A DNA stretch of 64,000 nucleotides from Sclerotinia nivalis (GCA_029531795.1 JAPEIS010000014.1:124001-188000), one strand, 5' to 3'. Shown: positions 23,047 to 36,313, counted from the first letter of the stretch. Notes: generated by a model not told the origin, from the sequence alone. Numbers and translations: made by a program.

Positions 23047-23976
23047 TCAGACCGTACTTTCGTAGAAATCATAGAAACGAGGCGTTAGTGAATGTGTTGT
23101 AAGATGTAAGATCTACTGAGTATACGAAAGCAAAGGTGTGTTCAGCTGGCGCTTATTTTCAGGTAACATTGCAGCTGGGATGCATGCGAAATTAGCCAAT
23201 TGCATGCCCTGCTGCTGTAGGAATTCATACATAATTTTAAATCATTCTACCCATTGGCCACCAATCGAAGTTCATTAGTAACTACATGTGACACCAATTA
23301 GAACTCTGCTATGCTTTCAATTGCAAATCAATAAATCTGTTGACCGAGCCTCATCAATATCTGAACCATATTAAAAAACACATCTTAAACCACCACCACA
23401 CACCGAAATTACGAATGAATTCAATTCCCATTCCAATTGCATGTTGTTGATCCAGTGTTTTGTTTCTCGATTTTTGTCTATCGATTCTTGTCTATTCGCA
23501 TCATATTCTTTGCCTTTCCCCAATCCCCAATCCCCAATCCCAGGCTTGAACTTTTCAGTATCTTCCTCTCATTTCTTATGATAGTCTCTCTTTATTTTTT
23601 CCATCAAATTCATTTTACTTTGTTCTTAAGCGGATACCTTAAAACTTCACTCTATCGCAAAACACTCTTAACCTTCAATAATGATGTATTTCCCAAACCG
23701 GAAGATCCAAGGACTGTAAACTATGCAAGCTCTTCTAGCCTTTGGATTGTTCTCTCCTATCAATTATGATAGGATAGTAAAGGACGGGTACCCAAAATGT
23801 GTCCCAATCCATTGAGAAGAGGGTAGGTTGCATCTTCACTTCTAACGCATTGGCGGACGTCGACGAAAGATCCATCAATGGAGCATTACATAGTCATTAA
23901 AAGCGGCTTATTGAGCTATGATTTCATAATCTAAGAATTGAAAATTGAGATTCATTTTTAGTCTTGCTTTCCTTAT

Positions 23977-24014
23977 CCTTCCTTTCTCGTCCTTCCTTTC
24001 TCGTCCTTCCTTTC
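23977..24014. repeat. 14-bp tandem repeat
   Basis: The unit CCTTCCTTTCTCGT is present about 2.7 times in a row. Simple pyrimidine-rich tandem repeat of no evident function. Confidence 0.7.
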
Positions 24015-26154
24015 CCTCTAAAGCTCAAGATGGAGGAGGAAAGCAGCTTCACAATACCATTCTGAATCTCATTCTCAAGGATTTAAAAGCACTACTTCCC
24101 GCCGTGAAGCATGAACTTCAAAAGACAGGTTGAGGACTTTCGAAAAATCGGATAGGGCCTATAGTGTTCATTATACATTGTCCCCGAAGATACAAATCGA
24201 TTTAAATTTCATCAAGTTCACATTCTTTGAATAAAATTATCCAGGTTTTGCGGTGAGCAAGATCACTACAATCCATTTCTTTTTGCTGTTGATATACACG
24301 ACCTAAACCACTTGCTATTAGTCTAATCTATGTGTTCGCCGATGGATTATTAATATTCGCACTTATTAACTTTCTTTGTTTCCTGTCACCCCAAGTGGAT
24401 GATTACATTTCCTGGAATGCTGCGGTCCTCGCAAACGCATATAAATGATTCAAAATGTGTATTAAGTATTGACATTCGAATTACCCAGCTACGGCATATC
24501 TGACCTCTTTGCCCCCAAACACGAAATATGAAGTGGACTTAGAGCAACCTTTCGCCGAGATTCCTCAAGCTTATCACCAAACATGCCTTATATCTTGGAG
24601 CTTCCAAATTTTAAAATACTCAGATTCTGTCTCTGTAGTCCTAGTGATATAATTTCATCTCCATTCTTATTATGAGATAAATGTCGAGCAGAATCATCCC
24701 GAATGAATTATGAGTTCAGTGTGCTACACTCAGATGTACTGAAGTATCATTTGGTTCTTCATAAGTAACCTTATGGTATCCATCAAAAGACTTCAGTAAC
24801 ATGGACAATTATATAGCGCATATAGGCAATAAAAATCATTCTCGACAATGACAACCACATGTAAGTACTCATGAGCTGTCCAGCCCTACTACCGAAATTC
24901 ACAGGGCCCAATTGCGTTGAAAACACTTTATCTATTCTCATCTAAAGCTACCTACTAACAACCGAAAGCCAAAGAACTATACTCTCCATAATCACGCAAT
25001 TTTAAATCACATGAAATCCAGTTTAGGGTCCTTTTTCGTCTGGCCTTCGCATAACAACAATGATCACACTCTCTTGGGCGCCAAACTACCAGATGTAGAA
25101 GTAGAATGGTTTCTAGCTTTCTGTTAGGAAGGAGACAGTTCGTATTTACTGGCGGCTTCGTGGATCAAGAATTTAATATACATTGTAAGCTCAGCAATTG
25201 ACATATGGTTTGTTAATCGCTAAGCAATTCGGAAGAAGAGAAAAGGAGGTGACGAGCAACTTCTGCAGAACTACCAGTTAATATCCATATCTCTTTCCAT
25301 TCTTCCTCCAAAATCTTCATCCCATCTTATCAAATCCTACGACTCCTGATTTCTTCTTCCCTATTCCGTACTAACAAACCCTACCTCCTTTTCCTTTGTG
25401 AAATCATCTATTTTTCCAACGACGCAGATCAAACAAATATCAAATTTCCTATTATGGCTGTGCATGTTCAGTTTTATTGCCCTCACGAACTTCTTACCCC
25501 GCCAACAGCTATTCAACTGATATCTCTCTCAGAATTATTTGCCTCTCTATGATTTCCAAAGACGATCTAAAATACAGCAGTAAGTATACCTTAACAACAG
25601 CAACAAATATATACATACATATACACATACGGCATGAAGAACAAAAAATCATCAAATAGACAACAATACCCCCCCTTCCACTCTTCTCCGCCACCAAATC
25701 ACCTCAGCATATACTACACCCATACCTCCATCCAAACCATCTCCCTGCAAACCATGCATTTTCCTCCTCATCAACTTCTCCCAAAAACCTCCCCTTCCTT
25801 CACTTACCCACCACTTCTCTACAAAAAGGGCGACAGAAGATAAAGATGTAAGCTATTCCTCTTTCCCTTTATATTCTGCACCTTGTTTTATAATGATGAA
25901 CCAAGAAAGATTTAAAAGAGTAGGAGAGTGAGTTAGCGGGATATAAGCTGATGATTATTATCTATTCTCCATCCTCTATTCTAGATAGTATTATCACATT
26001 ATCCGAACTCCGGATTATATATTTGAATAAAGTATAGAGAATATAAAAGAAGAACCGGGAGGAAAAAGAATAAAAAATAGATACCGGTATTGAAATATAA
26101 TATAAATATAAATATTCATCCGACTTATTTTCTACCCCCATTTTTTATATTCTA

Positions 26155-26290
26155 TCAATAAATCTTCCTTTCCTCTCTATTTTCATCCCTTATCTTTCTC
26201 AATCTTCTCTTCTCTTCTTCTCCTCTACTCCCATCCTCTCTATATAAAATCCCATTCCCTCAACAAAACACACCATACAAAAAGCAAAAG
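26155..26290 (+). promoter_or_regulatory. Core promoter: CT-rich tract, TATA box, CA/AAC-rich start region
   Basis: A long CT-rich tract is followed by TATATAAAA at 26,241-26,249. An A/C-rich segment follows (CAACAAAACACACCATAC), of the kind found at transcription starts of highly expressed filamentous-fungal genes. Downstream there is no convincing ORF, only low-complexity frames, so the product may be a non-coding RNA or a decayed gene. Confidence 0.45.
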
Positions 26291-27549
26291 TTCTACCAGA
26301 AGATATCATATCATTATAATCTTAATAATCAACCTCTTGACTTAAAAAAGCCCATTCTATTAATTATCATAATTAATTATCATACTCGCAGCTTCACATT
26401 ACAAGCTTGATATTATATATATATTGCTTATCTATTCATCTGCATATACAACATATGAAATATAGCAATTACAAAACTTCCATCAATAATGATAATTCCC
26501 TTTCTTTATCTCTTCTTTTCTTCTGTTCTTCTGTTCTCTCACTACTATTTGACATCACTGTCACTATCACCATCCATCATCCATCCTCATTCCCGCTCCC
26601 GCTCCCACGCCCAATCTCCTTTAACCTTGCCCCTAGGCACCCCACGATTCCTACAAATGAAAGCACATATTCAAAACCTCAAGTCTCTAGCTCACAAACC
26701 AGATCCGGCTAAAATCAATACGATGATAGCAAATAACAAATATTCCCAACACAATCACACCTCACACCTCAAACCTCACACTACGCATCATAAACCACGT
26801 ACTGGAAAAAATATATTGAATATAAATTTAATCATGAATATATGAATATATGAATTGGAATTGGTATTTGGATTTTGAATTTTATGATTTATACAAGAAA
26901 GACTGACTGATTGACTGACCACCATCCCTACTCCATCCTCAAAACATCCATATCCTATCTTCCCCTCCTTTCAATTTTCCGCATCACCCATCTCAAATAT
27001 CCATCTCGCAACCATTTTCTTCTATCCAAACCTCTCACCCACAATACCTCTTTCATACACTCATACTCCAGTCACCCATCCCTAGTCAATCAACCACCAT
27101 ACAGCCTTAAAGTTGCCATATAATGTAATATCTATATGCAGAGTAACAGTAATCGCAACCCTCAAAAAATCCCTAGTGTGTATGAAGTTCTCGAAATGTA
27201 AGTCCAGGAACTCCAAAGGCTCCAATCCATATTTCCCCATCTATTACAAGAAAAAGACATTAATCTGCCAACAATCCAATCCAACAAATCAACTTCGATC
27301 GATCTATCTATCCATCATTTCTTCCCTTTACTACCTCTTGACAAAACAAATAACCAAGTCCCCCGTTTAGAAATCGAGTATGGTGAAGCATCATCATGCA
27401 AATATCGAACCAGAAGAAATAATGAAGTATGAAGTATGAACAATTGATAGGATAACCCATTGATTGTTATAAAATCCTCAAAAATGCGCGCTCAAATGCA
27501 TTCAGAATGAACAAAGTAAAGAGACATTATTTTCAAAAGTCTTTTAAAA

Positions 27550-29844
27550 TCACATGCCTTGACGCATACCCCATTCAGGTTTCAATGTCGTAGCCAAATC
27601 ATCCTTCGTAAAGACGATATCTTGAGGCATTTTACTGACCCGATATGCTCCATTACGAATAGCATTTGCTTGAACTGATGAGATTCCACTCTTGTTACTT
27701 CGAATACTACCAGCATCACTCATATTTTCTGGATCCCTGAATCTTCTTGGTGCAGCGAAATCAAGGGATGTGAATGTGCCAGATTTTCTGAACATGTGAC
27801 TGTACCAAAAATTAGTTATCAATCTTCGTACTCAAACTGAAAAAGAACTTACGGGCTTGGCATTGCAGCAAGTTCGTCATATGCTCCAACAATGGGTGCA
27901 AATGCTGGAACTGCTGGTGAATATGGTCTTCTTTCACCGAAAGGACTTTCAGATCGACCAGCAACACGATCGCGAACTTTCAATTCTGGAGCGAAGTCGA
28001 GCGTGTTGAGTAAAGCAAATGAATCATCCCTGAGCTTGGAAGGAGTAGGTAAAGAGGTAAGTGGTTCAGGAGGAGGTAAGTTCTTTCTTGGAGATGGCAG
28101 AGGACCACGCTGAGACGCGGATGAAGATGCTCTTGGTCCTTCATTGAATGGCATTTTAGGAGGTCCACGCATTGAAGAACCACCCATTGAACCATGCATT
28201 GAACGTGGTGGGGCTCCTTGGAATCTTGGTGCACGTGGAGGTGGTGTCATAGCACGACGGGCAATAGGTTCAGCGTATGGTAGGACGAAGCTGTTGGTAG
28301 CGGGATCGAAGTAAGTAGAATCACCTGGACCAGGATAGTGCGCGTTGTAATCCTCAATGTATTGACCCTGTGGTGCTGGTTTAGAGTCATCAAAATATTC
28401 CTTATAGAATGATCGAATTCTGTTGGCACGAGTTTCAGGATCTTCGGCAGCATCAGCTGGAGCATCAGGAGGTAATGGTCGGAAACCCATGGAAAGTCTC
28501 TTAGGATCAAATCCAGGAGCTCCCAAACCAGCTTGAGCAAATTCTTCCGGTGGGACATCCATAGAGTATCGGTTTGCCTTGTTCTTGTTAATTACACGGG
28601 CGGGGGATGGTGGTGTAACCTCAATTCCATCACCATAATCACTGATTTCGGAGTGTCGTGGTCTTGGTTGCTCTGGTTGAACAGGTTTTGGATCCATAGG
28701 TGGTAAAGTGTTAATTGCTGGAGGGGGTGCCTTGCGAGTTGTGGTTGGCTTTGGTTTAGGGGGACCAGTTGGAGCAGCAGCGGATGGATCAGAAATGATT
28801 AAAGAGCCTAGGTAATTGTTACTACTTCTGATCGCACCATATTGATTTCCAGCATAAGATTCCCGGTCCAGAAAAGGCATTGGAATGGACCTGGTAGAAG
28901 AAAAACCATTTTGGGGACGTGAATTACCTGGTGGACCTTTCCTGTCAACATTTTGTTCTGGAGATGTAGCTTGTCTTGGTTCCTCTGGCATCTTTGCAGG
29001 TGGGATAGAGTTTGATCTGGGTGGTAGATTAAAGCCAGCAGAAGGTGGAGTTGTTCGTGACATTGCAGCAGCATTCGATAGGAGTCCTTGTCCATCTGGT
29101 GAACTAGTATCATTCATTCCGGAAGGAGCAACGGTTGACGCAGACATGATGGAAGATCCATTTCGACCTTGTTTGGAGCGGATAGAAGCAGCTCCGACAG
29201 CTTGATGCACTGGTCGATAAGGATCTTCGTTTTGATGGATTGTTTTGGAGAGCGAGTGAAGGCTTTCCCTAGAATCTTGTAGTTCCGGTGGTAGTAAGTA
29301 TGGGCTTTTACCTCCTAAATCCAAGGACATTTGTCGTGTTCTTCCAGCACCTCCTTTTTCATCATCGAAGTTTGTGATGCTTGATTCTCCACCAGCAGTT
29401 CTCGAAATTCTACCCATACCAAAGTCCATGTTTTTAGTTGGATCATTTGCATCCTCTTCCTTAGCCCTCTTCATATATCTTCGTTGTAGAATTGTAAATA
29501 GAATGATGGCGCCCACGACAGGAATACTATCAAGATTAATGATTAGAATCTAACCGATACCTACTAACATGGTAGATAAAGTGAACTTACACGATACCTA
29601 AAATGACGGGCAAAGTATAGGCCGAAGGGCCAATTGGCTTTTCACAAGCAGCGGAGGTATCATCTGCAGCACAAGTACTTGAAGATGTAGCAGGTGCTGT
29701 AGAACTTCTACCCATAATAACTCGATCCGGTACCGCCATTTTCAATATCGATGCAATGTTATCAATATCTTCTGCAGCCGCCTCTGCTAATGGTACACGA
29801 CGTGCCAATCTAACAATATTTGCTAATCTTTGATGGTCCTCCAT
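27550..29844 (-). CDS. Single-pass membrane protein with long disordered tail (unknown function)
   Basis: Predicted 725-residue protein from three exons: 29844-29591, 29526-27853 and 27799-27550. Introns are 64 bp (GTAAGT...TAG) and 53 bp (GTAAGT...CAG). Both joins keep frame and total 726 codons. Residues 1 to about 72 form a short N-terminal part with AAEDIDNIASILKMAVPDRV and a Ser/Thr/Cys stretch. One transmembrane helix follows at about 74-97 (AYTLPVILGIVIPVVGAIIL), then the stop-transfer sequence QRRYMKRAKEED. The rest is a proline/serine-rich cytosolic tail with PPPLP-like motifs (RKAPPPAINTLPP, PSPRKNLPPPEPL). It ends in a compact, probably conserved C-terminus: GAYRVSKMPQDIVFTKDDLA and LKPEWGMRQGM. 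I do not recognise a named family. The layout suits a cell-surface or septal anchor that recruits SH3 proteins, which is inference. Confidence 0.8.
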
Positions 29845-30280
29845 ATTGGCATAGGCAATCCTGCTGCCGAATTGACTGAGTTTGTGGGAATTGTATAAAA
29901 TGTGCGATTAATTAAGAAATTATAAACAAAGTTTGTATGAATTGGTGTCGTCGTTGAAGATCTTGTTCTTGTTCGTGGAAGGAAGTTGCGATTCAAATGC
30001 GGTAATTTGTAAATAGGAGGTTGATTGATTGTATGGAAGGAAAATGGGAAATTAATTCCAAGATGGGAATTGGAAAATCGAGATCGATTGATGAATTATC
30101 TTTTTATACCTCTTTTGATATACGAGAGTCAATATGAAACAATCGAAACGGTTGACATCAAGAAGTAGGTAAGTATTGGAGAATGATTGAAGTTGTGAAG
30201 TTGAGGGGGAATGAATTGAGGTTATGATTATTTTTGATCTGTTGTTGCTTTTCCTCGAAAGAGTGACTATGGTCGGAATA

Positions 30281-30303
30281 ATGAATGAATGAATGAATGA
30301 ATG
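30281..30303. repeat. (ATGA)n microsatellite
   Basis: Uninterrupted tetranucleotide repeat of about five to six units. Confidence 0.8.
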
Positions 30304-30422
30304 GGATAATGGGGGTAAACAATGAGTGAATAGGGTATTCTTGGTGAAGTTGTATTGTATTTTTAAAGGAATGTGAGGCCTGCGAACAAGCAAAAGTTAA
30401 ATGTCCAAGAAGTCCGTAATGT

Positions 30423-30560
30423 TTGAGAAGGACGAGACTTCAAGGAGGAGAAAGGTGAAGGGAGTGAAGGTGAAGGTGAAGGTAGAGGTAAAAGAAACGA
30501 AGGAGATAAGAGGAGAGAGGAGAGAGGAGAGGAGAGGAAGAAGAGAGGAGGATACCGGTG
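30423..30560. repeat. Purine-rich (GA/GGAGA) tract
   Basis: Long run of GA-rich sequence with repeated GGTGAA and GAGGAGA words. It lies about 600-700 bp upstream of the minus-strand membrane-protein start, where CT-rich promoter elements are common. Confidence 0.6.
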
Positions 30561-32117
30561 GTGACAAGCAAAGAGATGAAAAGCCAAAAACAGAGATAGA
30601 AAGATTGGATTGATTGGATTGACTGGCAAATGGGCCAGAATGAAAGAGATGAGCCGGGGTTAATTTATGACTATACTTAAAGTAGTTTAATGCCAGGGGT
30701 ACAAGATGATTTAAACAAGGGTAAAAATGGAAAACCTAGTCCACTTTCTAGTGATTTAACTGAAAACGTACTAGGGTATCCTTGAGCATGATCAGATGAA
30801 GATTGGATGAACTTGATAGATCATTGGTTGTGAACGATGTATAATTTCAATCATGGGGATAAATTCTGGATTTGTGGAGAGATTAATGAAGACATAATAA
30901 AGTTGCAGAGTTATTAAGAGATTTGTAAGAAAGGGATAGATATTTGATTATTTGATTATTTGATCATTTCTTCAACGAATCAAGAGCAGTCCTTCATAAA
31001 TATCTACCTATTATCTACGGGCACATCTTCAATTACCTATCCAGGAGCTATCTTTCATACTTTACTCCTATTTATTTATTTAATACTACCTACCACCGCT
31101 ACCAAAATCATGACCATTCTAACCATTCTATCAATAGAATTGTGGAATGTCCCCGATTTCACTCAAATGTCTTAGTTTCAAGGTTCCCATGAAGCTTAGA
31201 CGTGGACACACAGGGTACGCAACCATTAATTTCGCGGAATGAGATGCTATGAAGTTTAGCATCGAGAGGTAGAGAGGTCGAGGCAGTGAAGGTTATCCCT
31301 CGATACCTAGGTAATTGAAGGTATTGCTGCCGTCCTACCTATATTACTATACATACAGTCTGTATAGTTTGTATTTTGATATTTGATACTGTACAATTCG
31401 TACGTGTGTATGATACAACATCACTCATACATACCTACTTGTAACATATCCTCAATCACTGCTGAATATTAGTACAATCTCTATTCTTCTCGTACATGCT
31501 TTTACCTGTACGAAACAATATCTTCCGACACGCCTCTCTTTTATTTCCTGTCTGAAAACCCAAATGATTGAATCGTGTCGGGAAAAAAGCGAGAAACATC
31601 AATAAATCCCCCATCAGAAAAAAGAGGCGCAATCATCTATCAATAGTTGTTGCAATTCTCTTCATTCTCGCAATATAAAATCCTAAGGATGCATAAAATA
31701 TTTCAAAACACTCCTCTTGAACTTCTGGATGTGTTTGAAGTCAGAATCTTTGAGGAATCTTACATGATCTTTACATGATCTCTTACTCTTTTCATCCTTC
31801 AACAGCATCGTCTCAAGGTATGAATGTAATATAAAATGCAGTGCCCCGAAAGTTGTGGTAATGAACCTCGTGCTGTATTCGTGGTACTCTACCGTTATGT
31901 AGTCCGTACTCTGTATACGTAGCTAGATTCAATCATTTCGACAAAATGACAAATCCTCATCCTCCGCATACCCTCTGTGCTTTGTATCTCGTATCTCGTA
32001 CTTCGTACTTCTGCCCTCCACCATAGAAATAGGGCTTGCGAAGGTATTTCGCCATGATATACTTTTTACATCGCGACCTACCAAACCCTCGATCCCTTCC
32101 CCTTAAAATTGCGACGT

Positions 32118-32319
32118 TCAAACTCCAGACTCTTTTCCCTCGATAATAATTCCTAAATTCGCTATGCAAGAACAAGCCAGACCGATAAAAAGAATCCACA
32201 ACGGCACGAAAGACCAATTGAGAATACCTACCGGGAGGAGCACAAAAATATATGATCTGCATGGGCATGGGCTTACTGAACAAGGCTTGGGGGAGAAGTG
32301 GCTCATTGAGTTCTTCCAT
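32118..32319 (-). CDS. Possible 50-residue membrane protein
   Basis: A spliced model gives a 50-residue protein. Exon 1 is 32319-32277, the intron is 32276-32228 (49 bp, GTAAGC...GGTAG), and exon 2 is 32227-32118. The start has a good context (CAACCATGG). The join is in frame and merges a hydrophilic N-terminus (MEELNEPLLPQALF) with a strong hydrophobic segment (FVPLWILFIGLACSCIANLG) ending IIIEGKESGV. The unspliced frame also runs on, giving a longer, less hydrophobic protein, so splicing decides the product. No clear branch site is seen and I do not recognise the family. Confidence 0.35.
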
Positions 32320-32517
32320 GGTTGATAGTTTGATAGCGAGATTAAATAATCCTAATATGAAGTGTATCAATTTAGAGAATGATCCTGAAATATATTGATC
32401 GAATTAAACATTTTGGCAAGTACTTAACTATATTCAATGAGTAGTAAAATATGAATGATTTAGATGAGAGAATTGATATTGGAGAGAAATAAAAAGAATT
32501 GAGACTCGAGAGGTAAG

Positions 32518-32540
32518 TCAATCAATCAATCAATCAATCA
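32518..32540. repeat. (TCAA)n microsatellite
   Basis: Tetranucleotide repeat of about six units upstream of the DHX35-like gene. Confidence 0.8.
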
Positions 32541-32959
32541 TTAATAAATCTAAAGATAACTCAACGGACTCGAAAATACCGTAAGCCATCAGTAACGTTA
32601 GTGGAAATAAATTGTTCCACAGCGTCCTATTTCAATGAAACGAATTCTTAAAAGAAGGGGATATCGTGCCGAGTCCTTTTTTTTTGGCTGATGGACAAAT
32701 CGATGGATGCCAATTTCGAAATTGATCGCCTTGTTTCAATTCAGGCAAATGAGGCATCAATCGTTGTTTAAAAATCTCTCACCGCCTTGACCATGGCCTG
32801 GACCTCTACCAAAAGAAAAACTCGTGACTACGAATCTACCCGTATTGTATTCTCACATCTCTTTCTCGCATCCTCCTCCCTTGTACCGCATCTACTTCCG
32901 GTGATGAAAATATCCATCTATTTATGATGTCGATGAAAAACAACATAGGCATATAAATT

Positions 32960-35099
32960 ATGGCCGACTTTGATTTATCATCCAATTTTATTCCTGCTCT
33001 TCACAAACCTTCTTCTTTACTACCAATAGCTCAACATCGGGAAAGTCTTCTTTATCTCATCGAGACTTATCCTGTTACTATTGTGATTGGACATACGGGT
33101 TCGGGAAAAACAACTCAAATACCTCAATTTCTTGAACAAGCAGGATGGTGTGCAAATGGGAAACAGATTGCTGTGACTCAGGTATGATCTTTTCAGACCT
33201 TCGATAATCCCTTGCTAACGTACATGATAGCCCCGCCGAGTAGCAGCAACTACTGTAGCAATCAGAGTTGCAGAAGAAGTCGGATGTGAAGTAGGTAAAG
33301 AAGTTGGATATTCAATTCGATTTGAAGATGTCACATCAGCTGCTACCAAGATAAAGTTCTTAACTGATGGGCTTCTTTTACGAGAAGCTTTAGTCGATCC
33401 TTTATTATCACGTTATTCCGTCATTATGGTTGATGAAGCTCATGAACGTTCTTTGAGTACTGATATTCTTCTTGGGGTTCTTAAAAAGATTTTGAAGAAA
33501 CGTCCAAATGATTTAAGAATCATTATCAGTAGTGCTACTCTTCAAGCTGAAGATTTTTTGAATTTCTTTTCGATTGATACAGATGTGGAAGCGAAACCTA
33601 AAGTTGATGATGCGATGACTCTTGATGATTTAATCGCTCAAGGTAGCGCTTCAACAAATGATCCCAAAAATGATGAGAAAATTGGACAAATTACTAGTCT
33701 GGAAGGTAGAATGTATCCTGTTGATATTCTTTACCTAGAAAATCCAGCTGAAGATTATCTGGAAAAAGTCATTGATACAGTATTTGATATACATACAAAA
33801 GAATCAGATGGAGATATCCTGGTTTTTTTAACTGGAAGAGAAGAAATAGATAAAGCTGTACAAGCAATATCAGAACGTGCAGCAAGTTTACATCCAAGAT
33901 CACAAGCTCTTATGCCACTTCCTCTTTATGCTGGACTTTCAACTGAACAACAAATGTTTGTCTTTGAACCAGCTCAAGAAAATACTAGAAAGGTTATTTT
34001 TTCTACAAATATTGCAGAGGCTTCCGTCACAATTGATGGTATCATCTATGTAGTCGATTGTGGTTTTGTAAAACTTCGAGCTTATAACCCAATCACTGGC
34101 ATCGAAACATTAACAGCAACTCCAATCTCTAAAGCATCCGCTACCCAAAGATCTGGTCGAGCAGGTCGTACTAAACCCGGAAAATGTTTTCGTCTCTACA
34201 CAGAAGCAAATTTCCAAGCCCTTGAAGAAGCAACCGTTCCTGAAATTCAACGATCAAATCTCGCACCCATAATCCTTCAACTCAAAGCTCTAGGCATCGA
34301 CAATATAGTCCGTTTCCCATTCCTTACTTCTCCACCAGCCGAACTAATAATCCGTGCACTCGAACTTCTCTATTCTCTCGGCGCCCTCGACACTTACGCC
34401 AAACTTACCAAACCTCTCGGAACGCGCATGGCCGAATTAGCAGTCGAACCAATGATGGCCAAAACACTTCTATCAGCCAGTTCCTTCAACTGTCTTTCCG
34501 AAATTCTCACAATTGCCGCCATGACATCTGTAGGAGGAAATATCTTTTACAATGATTACGATGAGAAAAAAGCCATGGAAACTGCTAAACGGAAATTCGC
34601 GGTCGAGGAAGGTGATCATATTACTCTACTTAATATCTACCAATCATTTATCACGAAAGGCAAAAAACAACCTCGATTTTGCCATGATAATTATCTAAAC
34701 TTCAAAGCCCTTTCAAAAGCAGTCAGTATCCGATCCCAACTAAAACGCTACCTCGAACGATTCGGCATCTCAATCGACGAAACTCTCTCATCTTCTTCAA
34801 ACCCAAACATGCTCTCAGTAGGCGGACCAGACAAAAGTGAACAAATCCGCAGATGTTTAACAACGGGATATTTCGCACATGCAGCGAAAATGCAACCAGA
34901 TGGTACATTTAGAAATGTAGGAGGAGGAACAATATTACATGCTCATCCGAGTAGTTTGATGTTTAATCGGAAGTGTGACTGGGTTGTTTTTAGCGAGGTG
35001 GTGGAGCTGGGTGGGAAGGTTTATATTAGGGATTTGAGTAGGATTGAGAAGGGGTGGTTGGTGGAATATGCGCCGGAGTTTTATAAGATTGGGGTATGA
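32960..35099 (+). CDS. DEAH-box RNA helicase, DHX35-like
   Basis: Predicted 696-residue DEAH-box helicase, best matching the DHX35 group, which is tied to late spliceosomes in animals and fungi and lacking in budding yeast. Exons are 32960-33181 and 33231-35099. The 49-bp intron is GTATGA...GATAG with a GCTAAC branch site and phase 0. Motif I is GHTGSGKT (residues 44-51), motif Ia PRRVAA, motif II DEAH (142-145), motif III SAT, and motif [10 protein letters not shown] near residue 380. The HA2 and OB-fold regions follow, with [19 protein letters not shown] and the end [17 protein letters not shown]. Length matches human DHX35, and the short N-terminus argues against Prp2, Prp16, Prp22 or Prp43. 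Its activity, ATP-driven RNA or RNP remodelling, is from family knowledge. Confidence 0.92.
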
Positions 35100-36313
35100 T
35101 GTGATTCGAGGGGGGTGAGGGGGTTATTGGTGGTTGAGGTTAGTTGAGTGACAGGAAGAGGGTACGGAAAAGAGTGAAAATCCACGGAATCCCAAGCAGA
35201 GAAGAACTCCACGAAGTCTTGAGATTGGTGAACTACTCCATTTCGATCCTATCCAATCATTAATGCCACATGACCATAAAGAGTAGAGACTTCCATTTAC
35301 AGATACCAAACCACCAACAGAAAGAACCATAATTTCCATCACACTTCCCTCTTCCCTTCTCATGACCATACCATTCCTTCAATTTCCTCACCGCGTCGGA
35401 TTAACACACATATCTCATTGCATTTCCACCATACAAGCGATCTACGGATGACTCACTATCCACCATCCACCATTCACGATTCCATCCCCAAAATATCCCG
35501 AACATTCAACCCTCTAGACCTGTAAATCCATCCTTCCTTCCAATTCTCATCAATTCTTATCCATACACAATCCCCCCTCGCCCCTCTCTCCCAAAAAATA
35601 AAATCTCTAATCTGCAGCTGTGGCGTTATATTACTCGTAGATACATCACCTCTTCTTTCTTTCTTTCTACTCTTAACTCTTTTCTAGATAGCTATAGTAG
35701 AAACTCTAATCTTGTTATTCATTTATGAATGAATGAATGAATAAATGAATGAATAAATGAATGAATGAATAATCTGTTTGATGTTTGTGGATATTTGTAT
35801 TTATTGTCGGCACTTATTTATGATTATATAATAATTATACTTATATGATAATTATTAAAGATATGTAGGTAGGCGGGGGTTGGGGGGGAGATTAGATCTC
35901 TTTTGTTATATAGAAGGATATAACTATCTACTTATGTGACCAGCGTACGAGGAAATCAAGATCGACGAGTTTGGGATTATTTCGTGTTCTATAGGTATTT
36001 AATCAATACCAACTTCGATTAATACTTATTTCCTTGTGTATTAGATTAGATAATCTAGCTCGAGTGAGGTCTGGTTCTAGTTGTAATCTGTGTGTTGGTA
36101 TCAAATGGTATGGTTCAAAATGTAAAGTACTTTAGTCTATTTGATAAAACTTGTTCTTGATTCATTCTATTCTATATAGTAAACACGACGGAAACGGATA
36201 CAAAATGATTAAGTTGAAGTTGCGCATTTTTTATTAAACTAGGTTGAGTTGGAGTGGTTATATAGACCCTTTTGGAGTCACGTTACCTGCCTCCTTTTTG
36301 GTACGGTATCTTA
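35100..36313. other. Intergenic between DHX35-like gene and transposon
   Basis: Probable 3' UTR of the helicase gene followed by AT-rich DNA. It includes a (ATGA/ATAA)n microsatellite at 35,724-35,770. No gene seen. Confidence 0.5.
35724..35770. repeat. (ATGA)n/(ATAA)n microsatellite
   Basis: Imperfect tetranucleotide repeat of about twelve units. Confidence 0.8.

Larger units (their letters stand above)
23047..27549. other. Gene-poor region
   Basis: No assignable gene in 4.5 kb. The first 300 bp or so are the promoter side of the HET-NACHT-ANK gene. Short frames at 23,945-24,133, 26,407-26,845 and 26,911-27,370 are low-complexity serine/proline/leucine sequences, typical of CT-rich non-coding DNA. 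The right end is the probable 3' UTR of the minus-strand gene that ends at 27,550. Confidence 0.5.
29845..32117. other. Intergenic with promoter of the minus-strand membrane protein
   Basis: Upstream DNA of the gene starting at 29,844. It contains a (ATGA)n microsatellite at 30,281-30,303 and a strongly purine-rich plus-strand tract at 30,423-30,560, meaning a CT-rich leader or promoter on the gene's strand. No protein gene is supported; the lysine/glutamate- and serine-rich frames in the tract are compositional. Confidence 0.5.

Noticed and set aside
26407..27123. Serine/proline/leucine-rich frames of 70-118 codons
   Set aside because: Overlapping in several phases within CT-rich low-complexity DNA; no splice structure or motif.
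30401..30613. 70-codon lysine/glutamate-rich plus-strand frame
   Set aside because: Produced by the GA-rich tract; no start context or conservation signal.
31957..32370. Unspliced 137-codon minus-strand frame
   Set aside because: Second half has no protein character and contains a repeated simple stretch (tatctcgtac type); the spliced 50-residue model is more plausible, though still weak.
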